Assembly: GCA_002435955.1 (NCBI GenBank)
Contig: DIWZ01000041.1
Coordinates: 147,402 to 178,706, forward strand
Reading direction: 5' to 3'
Source: Pelobacter sp. UBA6093
GTDB lineage: Bacteria > Desulfobacterota > Desulfuromonadia > Desulfuromonadales > Syntrophotaleaceae
Length of the DNA stretch: 31,305 nucleotides
The notes below the pieces were generated by a model. It saw only the letters and a program-made list of their open reading frames with translations. It was not told where the DNA came from and did no database searches. Made by a program: the position numbers and the translations under genes. Numbering within the stretch: position 1 is the first letter of the stretch; every line of letters begins with the position of its first letter. Positions 15,974-23,605 of the stretch are shown here, piece by piece.

Positions 15974-17227
15974 CTATTCATACCGCAGGGCTTCGCCCGG
16001 ATCCATCCGGGATGCGCGCCATGCCGGGTATATGGTTGCGATCAGACATATAATCATGGCCATCATCGCTACCGCGATCACGTCATCGAAGTGCACAACC
16101 GATGGGAATCGCTCCATCCCATAGACCGTCTGGTCGAAAATCCTGACCCTCAGAAGCTTTTCCAGTCCCTTTATTATAGGATCGGCATTGCCAGCCAAGG
16201 TAACTCCAAGAACCGTGCCGAGAACCGTGCCAAGGGTGCCGATAATCAATCCCTGAAACACGAAAATCTGCAAGATACTGCGGGAGGTGGCTCCCATGGA
16301 ACGCAGTATGGCGATATCCTTGTGTTTCTCCATGACCACCATGATCAACGTGGTGGCAATATTGAATGCAGCCACCAGGACGATAATGCCAAGCACAATG
16401 AAAAGACCGAGTTTTTCAAGTTTAAGCGCGGACAGAAAGGATCCGAACAGGTCTTCCCAGGAACTCACGAGTTTGGGATAGGGTAAACTTTCGCGCAGGC
16501 GACTGGTTACCGAACGCGACTGTTCAAAAGAAGCCAGCTCAATTTCCACTCCGCTGACCTGCCCATTGGTATTAAGGAACTGCTGCGCCTGCCCCAGATC
16601 GACATACGCAAAATAGGCATCGAGAAACCCGCCGCGGTGTTGAAAGATGCCCACCACCCGAAAAGGTTTCATTTTAGGAATGAGGCCAAACGGCGTAACT
16701 GTGAACTTGGGCGGAATCACATTGATGCTGTCGCCCAGGGTTACCCCGAGAGTAGCGGCCGTATCCAGGCCGAGCACAATCCCGGGCATGCCCCCCTGCT
16801 CATTGAACAGGGCGTCTTGCACCTGGGTGTTATCCAGCTTGAGGAATGGCTGTGCAAAAACCTTGTTGTCCCGCTCTATCCCCTTGACGCTCACCGCGGC
16901 AACATTGCGATTCGCCAGGAGCATGGCTTCCTTGCTGACAAAAGGATTAACCGCCACCGCTTCGGGAACCAGTTGCTTCACCTTCTCGACGAGACCCTGG
17001 TAGCCGTCAATGCTGCCGCCTTGTTGTTGAATCAGGACATGCGGCACATTGCCGAGAATCTGCTGCCGAACCCCGTCATGAAAGCCGGTCATCACCGCCA
17101 GGACCACAATGAGGGCAGCCACACCCAGTGTCACCCCGGCGATGGAGATGAAAGAAATAACCGAGATAAAAGTCTGCTTGCGTTTGGCCCGCAAATACCG
17201 CAGGCTGACAAACCATTCGTAGCCCAT
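15974..17227 (-). CDS. lolC: Lipoprotein-releasing system permease (LolC/LolE family)
   Basis: 417 aa permease with the LolC/E layout. An N-terminal membrane helix (about 22-48) precedes a large periplasmic MacB-type domain (about 50-265). Three C-terminal helices form the FtsX domain, ending YPAWRASRMDPGEALRYE, the family C-terminus. The N-terminus YEWFVSLRYLRAKRKQTFISVISFISIAGVTLGVAAL is typical of LolC/LolE. Only one such permease gene is present beside lolD, so the transporter may be a homodimeric LolDF-like form; a second permease elsewhere cannot be excluded. The ATG at 17227 has GGGAG five bases upstream. It lies 60 bases downstream of lysS. Confidence 0.88.
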   Translation of the reverse strand: MGYEWFVSLRYLRAKRKQTFISVISFISIAGVTLGVAALIVVLAVMTGFHDGVRQQILGNVPHVLIQQQGGSIDGYQGLVEKVKQLVPEAVAVNPFVSKEAMLLANRNVAAVSVKGIERDNKVFAQPFLKLDNTQVQDALFNEQGGMPGIVLGLDTAATLGVTLGDSINVIPPKFTVTPFGLIPKMKPFRVVGIFQHRGGFLDAYFAYVDLGQAQQFLNTNGQVSGVEIELASFEQSRSVTSRLRESLPYPKLVSSWEDLFGSFLSALKLEKLGLFIVLGIIVLVAAFNIATTLIMVVMEKHKDIAILRSMGATSRSILQIFVFQGLIIGTLGTVLGTVLGVTLAGNADPIIKGLEKLLRVRIFDQTVYGMERFPSVVHFDDVIAVAMMAMIICLIATIYPAWRASRMDPGEALRYE

Positions 17228-17287
17228 GAATCTCCCAGAGGGTAATCAGGGGCGAACGTACAAGCGACGTCGTCCCCGCAGGAAAAA

Positions 17288-18772
17288 TTATCTGACTTCC
17301 GGACGCAGTTGAGGAAAGAGAATAACCTCGCGAATGGAAGGCGCATCGGTCAGCAGCATGACAAGTCGGTCGATACCGATCCCCTCTCCGGCAGTGGGAG
17401 GCAAGCCGTATTCCAAAGCACGAATATAATCTTCATCCATGGCATGCGCTTCTTCATCGCCTGCTTCTTTTTCCAAAAGCTGCTTGGCAAAACGCTCTTT
17501 TTGATCGATGGGATCATTCAGCTCGGAAAAAGCGTTGGCCAACTCCCGGCCAACGATGAACAATTCGAAACGATCGACCACTTCGGGATTGGCGTCGTTT
17601 TTGCGCGACAAAGGAGAGACCTCGGTCGGATATTGGGTAATAAAGGTCGGATTCCACAGCTTCGGTTCCGCCACTTCGTCAAAAATTTCGGTCAACAACT
17701 TGCCATGACCGATCCGTTCGTCGAAATCCATCCCAAGGCTTCTGGCATAGGCCAGACATTGGACTTTGTCCTCGAGCACCGCCGGCTCGACATCTCCGTA
17801 TTTGACTATCGCTTCTTTCACGGTCAGACGATCCCACGGAGCGGTCAAATCGACCTCACGGCCGCCATAGGTAAACGTGAGAGAACCGACCACCTCTTTT
17901 GCCACATGACAGATTAGCTGTTCGGTAAAATTCATCAGGTCTTCGTAGGTAGCATAGGCCTGATAGAATTCCATCATGGTGAATTCAGGATTGTGCTGAA
18001 TGGAAATACCTTCGTTGCGGAAATTGCGATTGATCTCGAACACCCGTTCAAAGCCACCCACCACCAGGCGCTTCAGATAAAGCTCCGGGGCGATGCGCAA
18101 AAACAGATCCATCTTGAGGGTGTTATGATGCGTCACAAACGGACGGGCGGTGGCACCGCCAGCCACGGGCTGCATCATCGGCGTCTCGACCTCGAGAAAC
18201 TCGTTCTTGACCATGAAATTGCGGATCAGGCTGACAATCTGGCTGCGTTTTTTAAATACTGCCTGAACATCGGGATTAACGATCAAATCGAGATACCGTT
18301 GACGATAGCGCATTTCCACATCGGTCAGGCCATGCCATTTTTCCGGCAGGGGCTGCAACGACTTGGTGAGCAAGCGAACGGACTCGGCCCGCAGAGACAA
18401 CTCGTCGGTTTTGGTGCGAAAAGGCTTACCAGTGACCCCGACAATATCGCCGACATCCAGCTTGCGAAACAACTGATAGGCTTCTTCTCCGACATCGTCC
18501 CGCCGTACGAACACCTGCAGACGACCATCACGGTCCTGAAGTTGTATAAAGGCAGCCTTGCCGAAATCCCGTCGGGCCATCATGCGTCCGGCCAAGGCGT
18601 AATGATCGTTACAACCTTCCAGAGCTGTACCATCCTGTTCGCCATGAGCGGCGACCACATTGCCGGTGGTGGCGGTTGTGACAAAATCGTTGGCGTAGGG
18701 GTTGACCCCCTCCTTACGAAAATCTTCCAACTTGGCGCGGCGCTGCAGCAGCAGATCGTTTAATTCTTCCAT
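17288..18772 (-). CDS. lysS: Lysyl-tRNA synthetase, class II (LysS)
   Basis: 494 aa. An N-terminal OB-fold tRNA-anticodon domain (about 55-160) is followed by a class II catalytic core. Motif 2 is seen as FRNEGISIQHNPEFTMMEFYQAY and motif 3 as GEGIGIDRLVMLLTD near the C-terminus, which ends in LFPQLRPE. It charges tRNA-Lys. The ATG at 18772 follows AAGGAAGG; a 12-residue extension upstream is outside the family N-terminus. The order prfB-lysS also occurs in E. coli. It probably shares a transcript with lolC and lolD downstream. Confidence 0.95.
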   Translation of the reverse strand: MEELNDLLLQRRAKLEDFRKEGVNPYANDFVTTATTGNVVAAHGEQDGTALEGCNDHYALAGRMMARRDFGKAAFIQLQDRDGRLQVFVRRDDVGEEAYQLFRKLDVGDIVGVTGKPFRTKTDELSLRAESVRLLTKSLQPLPEKWHGLTDVEMRYRQRYLDLIVNPDVQAVFKKRSQIVSLIRNFMVKNEFLEVETPMMQPVAGGATARPFVTHHNTLKMDLFLRIAPELYLKRLVVGGFERVFEINRNFRNEGISIQHNPEFTMMEFYQAYATYEDLMNFTEQLICHVAKEVVGSLTFTYGGREVDLTAPWDRLTVKEAIVKYGDVEPAVLEDKVQCLAYARSLGMDFDERIGHGKLLTEIFDEVAEPKLWNPTFITQYPTEVSPLSRKNDANPEVVDRFELFIVGRELANAFSELNDPIDQKERFAKQLLEKEAGDEEAHAMDEDYIRALEYGLPPTAGEGIGIDRLVMLLTDAPSIREVILFPQLRPEVR

Positions 18773-18841
18773 CAATTTCCTTCCTTTTCCTTGCATTCTG
18801 ACAAACAAGGCACCTTAAACAATGGTCCCCGGCAAGTCAAG

Positions 18842-18860
18842 GAGAAAGCCTGTCTTTCTC
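18842..18860 (-). other. Hairpin in the prfB-lysS spacer
   Basis: GAGAAAG and CTTTCTC form a perfect 7-base stem around five bases in the 133-base gap between prfB and lysS. No U tract follows on the minus strand. Directly downstream lies TTGACT, a possible -35, but the -10 is poor (TAAGGT at 17 bases). It may be a processing or weak attenuation site. Confidence 0.35.
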
Positions 18861-18905
18861 AATGGTTCAGGGTCGCGCTGCAAGCCCGCGAGTTTGCACG
18901 GATGA

Positions 18906-20001
18906 CTACTTTCCGGACAACAGAAAAGCTTCGATAAAGCCATCCAGATCACCATCCAGTACTGCATCGGTATTGCCCGACTCAAAACTGGTACGGTGAT
19001 CTTTCACCATCCGGTAGGGATGCAGAACATAAGAGCGAATCTGGCTGCCCCACCCTATCTCCATCTTTTCACCGGTAATGGCGGAGGCCTCTTCCTTCTT
19101 CTTACGCAACTCGAGCTCGTACAAACGCGCTTTTAGTTGGTGCATGGCAGTAGCCCGGTTTTTATGCTGCGAACGCTCGTTCTGGCACGCCACAACGATA
19201 CCTGTCGGCACATGGGTGATACGGATAGCCGAATCGGTCTTGTTGACGTGCTGCCCGCCGGCACCGCTGGATCTGTAGGTATCGACCCGGAGGTCCTTAT
19301 CGTTGATTTCGACTTCAACATCATCCGGCAATTCCGGAAACACGAAAACCGAGCAAAATGAGGTGTGCCGGCGGGCGTTGGAGTCGAAAGGCGAGATACG
19401 CACCAGGCGATGGATGCCGATTTCTGCGCGCAACCAGCCATAGGCGTAATCTCCGGACACCATTAGCGTAGCCCCCTTGATGCCGGCCTCTTCCCCGGGT
19501 TGATAATCGGTCAACTCGGCCTTGAAACCTCTTTTTTCAAAGAACCGCAGATACATGCGCAACAAGATGTCCGCCCAGTCCTGAGCCTCGGTGCCGCCAG
19601 CGCCGGCATTGATGCTGAAAATGGCATCACACGCATCGTGTTCGCCGGAGAGCATACGGGTGAATTCCATCTTATCAACCCGACGCTGAAGATCGGGCAA
19701 AAGCGCGGAAATCTCATCCAGAGTAGCCTGGTCCTCGCTTTCGGCACCCAGTTCGGAAAGGACTTGAAGATCCTCGAGTTCCTGATACGACTCGTTAAAA
19801 ACGCCTACCAGTTTTTCAAGACTGGTACGCTCCTTCAGAACTTCCTGAGCAAGCTCTCCGGCATCCCAAAAACCGGGACGAGCCATTTCGGCCTCTAATT
19901 CGGCGATGCGTTCTTTTTTAGCATCGACGTCAAAGGTACCTCCTCAGCTCTTCGAGCTTTTTCTTAAGGGACACCAACACATCATTGACTTCACGATACA
20001 T
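18906..20001 (-). CDS. prfB: Peptide chain release factor 2 (RF2), programmed +1 frameshift
   Basis: RF2 of 364 aa read in two frames: 20001-19933 (23 codons, ending in CTT), then +1 to 19931-18906. The zero frame ends at an in-frame TGA at 19932-19930. The shifted frame continues DVDAKKERIAELEAEMARPGFW, restoring the family N-terminus. RF2 features are the codon-recognition SPF in RISPFDSN and the catalytic GGQ in SSGAGGQHVNK. It releases peptides at UGA and UAA. The ATG at 20001 has AAGGAG eight bases upstream. Gene callers that ignore the shift would start it at 19886 and lose 38 residues. Confidence 0.96.
19929..19944 (-). promoter_or_regulatory. prfB programmed +1 ribosomal frameshift site
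   Basis: On the minus strand the sequence reads AGGAGG TAC CTT TGA C. An internal Shine-Dalgarno-like AGGAGG lies three bases before the slippery CTT, followed by the TGA stop and then C, the poorest context for termination. This matches the E. coli autoregulatory site. When RF2 is scarce the ribosome slips from CUU UGA to UUU GAC and makes full-length RF2. Confidence 0.96.
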
Positions 20002-20092
20002 TTTTAGCTCTCCTTGCGCGCATTTATACAAAGACCAACCGGTCAATCATACTCCGAATGAGCACCAATTAGTTTTCATCCGAAAACGGCCC

Positions 20093-20144
20093 TTTTTCCC
20101 CATATAAAAACTGCCTGCATTGTGTCCATCCATAGACTCCGGAT
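20093..20144 (-). repeat. Dispersed repeat, copy M (upstream of prfB)
   Basis: Read on the minus strand it has ATCCGGA, then CTATGGATGGAC (20135-20124), a 12-base variable part, then GTTTTTATATGGGG and an A run. It shares the 12-base core and the GTTTT-ATATGGG block with the edge copies, but the outer CGAGCA end is not preserved. A small GTTTTC-ATCC-GAAAAC hairpin (20072-20087) lies directly beside it. It is about 90 bases upstream of the prfB start and oriented with it, so it could fall in the prfB promoter or leader. Confidence 0.65.
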
Positions 20145-20621
20145 CGCCACCAATTTACGGATTGCGAATCCTGCTGCTACAAGCAACAAAATACACTTGT
20201 TAAGGAGCTTGCCGGAGCATACGGGCCAAACAGCCGAATTTGCAGCCGGCGCATGGATAGTCCTACAGGATCCTAAGACCATGGCTTTTCAAGGGCGGCG
20301 CGATTATATCGGTATCGCGCTCAAGGGGCAAGGTGTTGTTGCGAACCAGGCTACTGTTCATAACCACAGTCGACCCGGACTCTGCCTTTTTTTGCATAAG
20401 CGACAGGAATTTTCAACTGCCAGTCACTGCCATGAAATCCGGGTTTCTCGTTTCGACAAGGATCGAAATTGCGTCGATTCCAGGACCAAAAACCAGATCA
20501 AAGCAAAAACCTTTTCAAGCTTATAATCAACCACTGTTTTCCATCAGTTTTACGGATACTTGGACTATTTTTATCAACATCGTGAATTTTCGATTTAAGG
20601 TATTTTTTCACTTTTTTTGTC

Positions 20622-20650
20622 TTGACTTTAAAGCCGTTTCTTCCTAGAAG
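20622..20650 (+). promoter_or_regulatory. Candidate sigma70 promoter upstream of the acetaldehyde dehydrogenase
   Basis: TTGACT (20622-20627) and TAGAAG (20645-20650) are 17 bases apart, preceded by a T-rich tract resembling an UP element. The -35 matches five of six and the -10 four of six consensus bases. If used, the transcript carries a leader of about 330 bases before the ATG at 20990. A closer promoter cannot be excluded. Confidence 0.4.
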
Positions 20651-20711
20651 GTTGCATCCGACAGTGAGTTCAAGATAGCCAAAAACCAACTGCCGGAGTC
20701 CAGGGTTGTGC

Positions 20712-20897
20712 ATGGATAAATCCGGTTTGCAATATTTTCCAGTCCCGGCATGCCGCAGAGAAACCATTTATCTTCATACTGGTTCGCTCCGACACCAGCA
20801 CCCCTACCTGGTCAACTATTCCAAACGAATCGAGGCAGAGGATTACAAATTTCTACTGATTTGGTCGGGAGTTTTGGACACGCATTACTCCATATAA
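20712..20897 (+). CDS. Possible small ORF in the acetaldehyde dehydrogenase leader (61 aa, doubtful)
   Basis: An ATG at 20712 with AGGG six bases upstream opens a 61-codon frame, MDKSGLQYFPVPACRRETIY onward, ending with TAA inside the CCATAT/ATATGG palindrome. It lies between the candidate promoter and the dehydrogenase gene. I do not recognise a family, and it has no signal peptide or membrane segment. Composition is ordinary, so chance is quite possible. Confidence 0.2.
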   Translation: MDKSGLQYFPVPACRRETIYLHTGSLRHQHPYLVNYSKRIEAEDYKFLLIWSGVLDTHYSI

Positions 20898-20906
20898 AAA
20901 ATATGG
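20890..20906. promoter_or_regulatory. Palindrome CCATAT-N5-ATATGG upstream of the acetaldehyde dehydrogenase
   Basis: A perfect 6-base inverted repeat with an all-A spacer lies 84 bases before the start codon. It resembles the CCCATAT part of the dispersed repeat. It could be an operator or a small hairpin in the leader; nothing else supports a specific regulator. Confidence 0.35.
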
Positions 20907-20989
20907 GGCATTATTCTTTCCGAACGACCTGGCCGCAGTTGTAGCACCTGTTTTGCAGGTAGTCATTCCAACAAATCTAGGAGGAACAC

Positions 20990-22330
20990 ATGGACGCAAA
21001 GCAAGTAATTGACCAGATGGTTGAAAAAGCTCAGGCCGCCCTGGCAGAGATGAAAAAACTTAACCAGGAGCAGACCGATGCTATCTGCGAAGCGGTTGCC
21101 AACGCCGTGGCCGCTCAAAAAGAAGAGCTGGCCATTATGGCCGTTGAAGAAACCGGCCTCGGCAACGTGGCGGACAAGACCATCAAGAACTACTTCGGCT
21201 CCACCGTTATCTGGAATGACATGAAGGGCGTCAAGACCGTCGGCGTCGTCAAGGATGAGAACGACATCATCGAAATCGCCGAGCCCGTTGGCGTAGTTGC
21301 TGGTATTACCCCTACCACCAACCCGACCTCCACCGTTTGCTTCAAGATCCTGTCCGCCCTCAAGGGCCGCAACGTGATCGTACTCGGATTCCACCCCCGC
21401 GCCCAGAAATGCTGCGTCACCACCGCTCAGTTGTGCCTCGACGCAGCCATTGCCGCTGGTGCTCCCAAGGATTGCGTACAGTGGATCGCTCAGCCTTCCA
21501 TCGAAGCAACCAACGCTCTGATGACCAACCCCGGCGTTGACGTCATCCTGGCTACCGGTGGTGGCGCCATGGTCAAGGCTGCCTACAGCTCCGGCAACCC
21601 CGCATTCGGCGTTGGCGCCGGCGGCTGCCCCGTTTATGTCGCCAGCGATGCTGACCTCGACCAGGCCATGTCCGACACCCTGCTGTCCAAATGCTTCGAC
21701 AACGGCGTGGTTTGCGCTTCCGAACAGAACCTGATCTTCGACAACGCCGCCGTTGCGGAAAAAGCCGTTGCCAAACTGCAGGAACTGGGCGCTTACCTGG
21801 TTAACGAAGACGAAAAAGCCAAACTGGAAAAACTGTACTTCGGCGACTGCTACGTGGTTTCCGGCAAAGTCGTTGGCCAGCCCGCTACCAAGATCGCCGA
21901 AATGGCCGGTTTCTCGGTGCCCGAAGGCACCCGCGCCCTGCTGGTCGGTCCCCTCAAGGGCATGCAGGACGTTGAGCCCATGAGCCGCGAAAAGCTCTCC
22001 CCGTCCCTCGGCTACATGATCGTTGACGGCAAGGAAGCAGCTATCGAGCGTTGCGCCGAGCTGCTGAAAAAAGGCGGCGCCGGTCACACTGCCGGTATCC
22101 ACTCCGCTGACGACGCCCTGTGCATCGAATTCGCCAGCCGCGTAGACGCCAACCGCGTCACTTTCAACTCGCCCACCAGCCATGGCGCTATCGGTGGCCT
22201 GTTCAACGTCATGATCCCGTCGTTGACCCTCGGTTGCGGCGCTCAGGGCAACAACATCACCACCGACAACGTCAGCTTCCGCAACCTGGTCAGCATCAAG
22301 CGTGCTGCCCGTCGCGTTGTACAGGGCTAA
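20990..22330 (+). CDS. Acetaldehyde dehydrogenase, CoA-acetylating
   Basis: 446 aa aldehyde dehydrogenase of the EutE/AdhE-N-terminal type, converting acetaldehyde, CoA and NAD+ to acetyl-CoA reversibly. The catalytic Cys is about residue 242 in DNGVVCASEQNLIFD. The nucleotide-binding region has ITPTTNPTST (about 106-115), and GVGAGGCPVYV is also typical. It lacks the iron alcohol dehydrogenase half of AdhE and any shell-targeting extension, so it acts alone in the cytosol. Codons are strongly biased (GGC, ACC, AAG, CTG), unlike its neighbours, and the start has an ideal AGGAGG five bases upstream, which suggests very high expression. In Pelobacter-type anaerobes this is a central step of ethanol and acetaldehyde metabolism. 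A strong terminator follows. Confidence 0.92.
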   Translation: MDAKQVIDQMVEKAQAALAEMKKLNQEQTDAICEAVANAVAAQKEELAIMAVEETGLGNVADKTIKNYFGSTVIWNDMKGVKTVGVVKDENDIIEIAEPVGVVAGITPTTNPTSTVCFKILSALKGRNVIVLGFHPRAQKCCVTTAQLCLDAAIAAGAPKDCVQWIAQPSIEATNALMTNPGVDVILATGGGAMVKAAYSSGNPAFGVGAGGCPVYVASDADLDQAMSDTLLSKCFDNGVVCASEQNLIFDNAAVAEKAVAKLQELGAYLVNEDEKAKLEKLYFGDCYVVSGKVVGQPATKIAEMAGFSVPEGTRALLVGPLKGMQDVEPMSREKLSPSLGYMIVDGKEAAIERCAELLKKGGAGHTAGIHSADDALCIEFASRVDANRVTFNSPTSHGAIGGLFNVMIPSLTLGCGAQGNNITTDNVSFRNLVSIKRAARRVVQG

Positions 22331-22390
22331 GTTGCCAGGCAACATCTCTTACCCGGGAATTAACCAACCATACCTAATCCTCCGGTAAGT

Positions 22391-22422
22391 AAGCCCCCCG
22401 CTTTGGCGGGGGGCTTTTTTTT
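22391..22422 (+). terminator. Strong intrinsic terminator after the acetaldehyde dehydrogenase
   Basis: AAGCCCCCCGC (22391-22401), loop TTTG, GCGGGGGGCTT (22406-22416), then a run of T to 22422. The 11-base perfect GC-rich stem with an eight-T tract is a classic rho-independent terminator. It shows that the dehydrogenase gene is a single-gene unit. Confidence 0.96.
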
Positions 22423-22557
22423 CGCCGTCCATGTCGCCCCATCACTGATGAACCCGCTACGACGCGTTGCCCAACCTTGTCTGATTATCTCATTGCCTGA
22501 AACAGCGATGTCGTTCAAAATGGCCTGACCGCATCCGTCCCCAACAGGAGTATCCGC

Positions 22558-23487
22558 TTGAAGCGAAACCCCTTTTCCAGCACCGCACTACTGGCCGTGA
22601 CAGCTTGCCTGTTATGGTCCACGGCATTTGTCGGCGTCAAAATCGGGTTGCAGTTTTCCGGTCCCCTTGCCTTTGCCGGTTTGCGTTTCATGCTGTCGGG
22701 TTTACTGCTGGTACCTTTCTGGTGGAAGCGCCGCCCTGCGCTACGCTCGGTGGTCGATCACGCGGGGTTGATACTCAGGGTGGCCTGCTTCCAGACCTTC
22801 ACCCTGTATGGCCTGTTCTATTTCGGCATGACCCTGGTTCCCGGAGCCCTGGCCGCCATGGTTATCGGCGCTTCGCCGCTGGTATCCGCGGTCCTGGCCC
22901 ACTACCTCATGGTCGGTGACCGCATGACCCGGATCAAAGCCGCCAGTATCGGCCTGGGCCTTACCGGGGTATCAATCCTGAGCGTCAGTCGCCTGCCGTG
23001 GGCTTCCGCTGCCGGGCTTCTGGAATTCGCCGGCATCGGCGTACTGTTTCTTTCCAATTTTTCCGGGGCCCTGGGCAATATCATCGTTGCCGGGCACCGG
23101 AGCGACCTGGAGCCTGTTTTTCTCAATTCGGTACAGATCTTCCTTGGCGGTCTCGGTTTATGGGGGCTGTCAGTGCCGGTGGAAGGCCCCATCACCATTG
23201 GAATGCCCTGGCCATTCTGGATTTCCCTGCTGTGGTTGGCCTTCCTGTCAGCCGCCGCCTTTTCCATCTGGTTTATGCTGTTGAGGCGACCGTCGGTAAA
23301 GGTATCGGAACTTAATTTATGGAAGTTCCTCATCCCCGTTTGCGGCGCGATATTGAGCTGGCTGCTGCTACCCGGCGAAGCTCCGAGTTTCTGGCCTCTT
23401 ACAGGCATGGCCTGCATCGCCACGGCCATTGTTTTATTCAATGCTCCGGCGCTGCGCGGCGCTGTACGTCGCGGCCCCTGTCGCTGA
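22558..23487 (+). CDS. EamA/DMT superfamily transporter
   Basis: 309 aa integral membrane protein with about ten predicted helices arranged as two EamA repeats (about 8-140 and 155-300). FSSTALLAVTACLLWSTAFVGVKIGL is the usual first-helix block, with the conserved tryptophan-serine. PGALAAMVIGASPLVSAVLAHYL closes repeat one. Family members export amino acids, purines or metabolites; the substrate cannot be told. The start is a TTG at 22558 with AGGAG eight bases upstream. It begins 136 bases after the terminator and 118 bases before trpB. The adjacency to trpB hints at an amino-acid link, but that is weak. Confidence 0.85.
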   Translation: MKRNPFSSTALLAVTACLLWSTAFVGVKIGLQFSGPLAFAGLRFMLSGLLLVPFWWKRRPALRSVVDHAGLILRVACFQTFTLYGLFYFGMTLVPGALAAMVIGASPLVSAVLAHYLMVGDRMTRIKAASIGLGLTGVSILSVSRLPWASAAGLLEFAGIGVLFLSNFSGALGNIIVAGHRSDLEPVFLNSVQIFLGGLGLWGLSVPVEGPITIGMPWPFWISLLWLAFLSAAAFSIWFMLLRRPSVKVSELNLWKFLIPVCGAILSWLLLPGEAPSFWPLTGMACIATAIVLFNAPALRGAVRRGPCR

Positions 23488-23530
23488 CATCCGCGGCCTA
23501 CGGCAGGATAAAAACACATTTAGCTTATAC

Positions 23531-23547
23531 GTTTCAGTTGTTGAAAC
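23531..23547. promoter_or_regulatory. Inverted repeat GTTTCA-N5-TGAAAC upstream of trpB
   Basis: A perfect 6-base inverted repeat lies in the 118-base spacer before trpB, 59 bases from the start codon. It does not match the E. coli TrpR operator. A regulator site is possible but unproven. Confidence 0.3.
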
Positions 23548-23605
23548 AGGTTTCTGTGCGGACCAACAGCCCGAACATCTCTGATCCAATTCAATGGAGG
23601 CGATA

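Larger units (their letters stand above)
20145..20989. other. Long region without a convincing gene upstream of the acetaldehyde dehydrogenase
   Basis: About 850 bases, more AT-rich than the flanking genes, with poly-T stretches around 20603-20620. Short reading frames exist on both strands but none shows a recognisable family or convincing codon use. It contains a candidate promoter (20622-20650), a possible small ORF (20712-20897) and a CCATAT/ATATGG palindrome (20890-20906). I found no match to the sigma54 -24/-12 spacing. It could hold a long regulatory leader, a small RNA or remnants of a lost gene. Confidence 0.5.

Noticed and set aside
20023..20046. TTGACC and TATAAA upstream of prfB as a promoter on the minus strand
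   Set aside because: The spacer is only 12 bases, too short for sigma70; the true prfB promoter is unclear.
20122..20526. A 134-codon plus-strand frame in the region upstream of the acetaldehyde dehydrogenase
   Set aside because: It starts inside the dispersed repeat, has no ribosome-binding site I can see, and its composition looks random.
20920..20960. A sigma54 (-24/-12) promoter before the acetaldehyde dehydrogenase gene at CTGGCCGCAGTTGTAGC
   Set aside because: The GG to GC distance is off by one base and the conserved TGGCAC/TTGC elements are not matched.
20963..22345. A 460-codon open frame on the minus strand opposite the acetaldehyde dehydrogenase gene
   Set aside because: It mirrors the strongly codon-biased gene; its translation is low-complexity Gly/Val/Asp/His-rich with no family motif, a known artefact of biased GC-rich genes.
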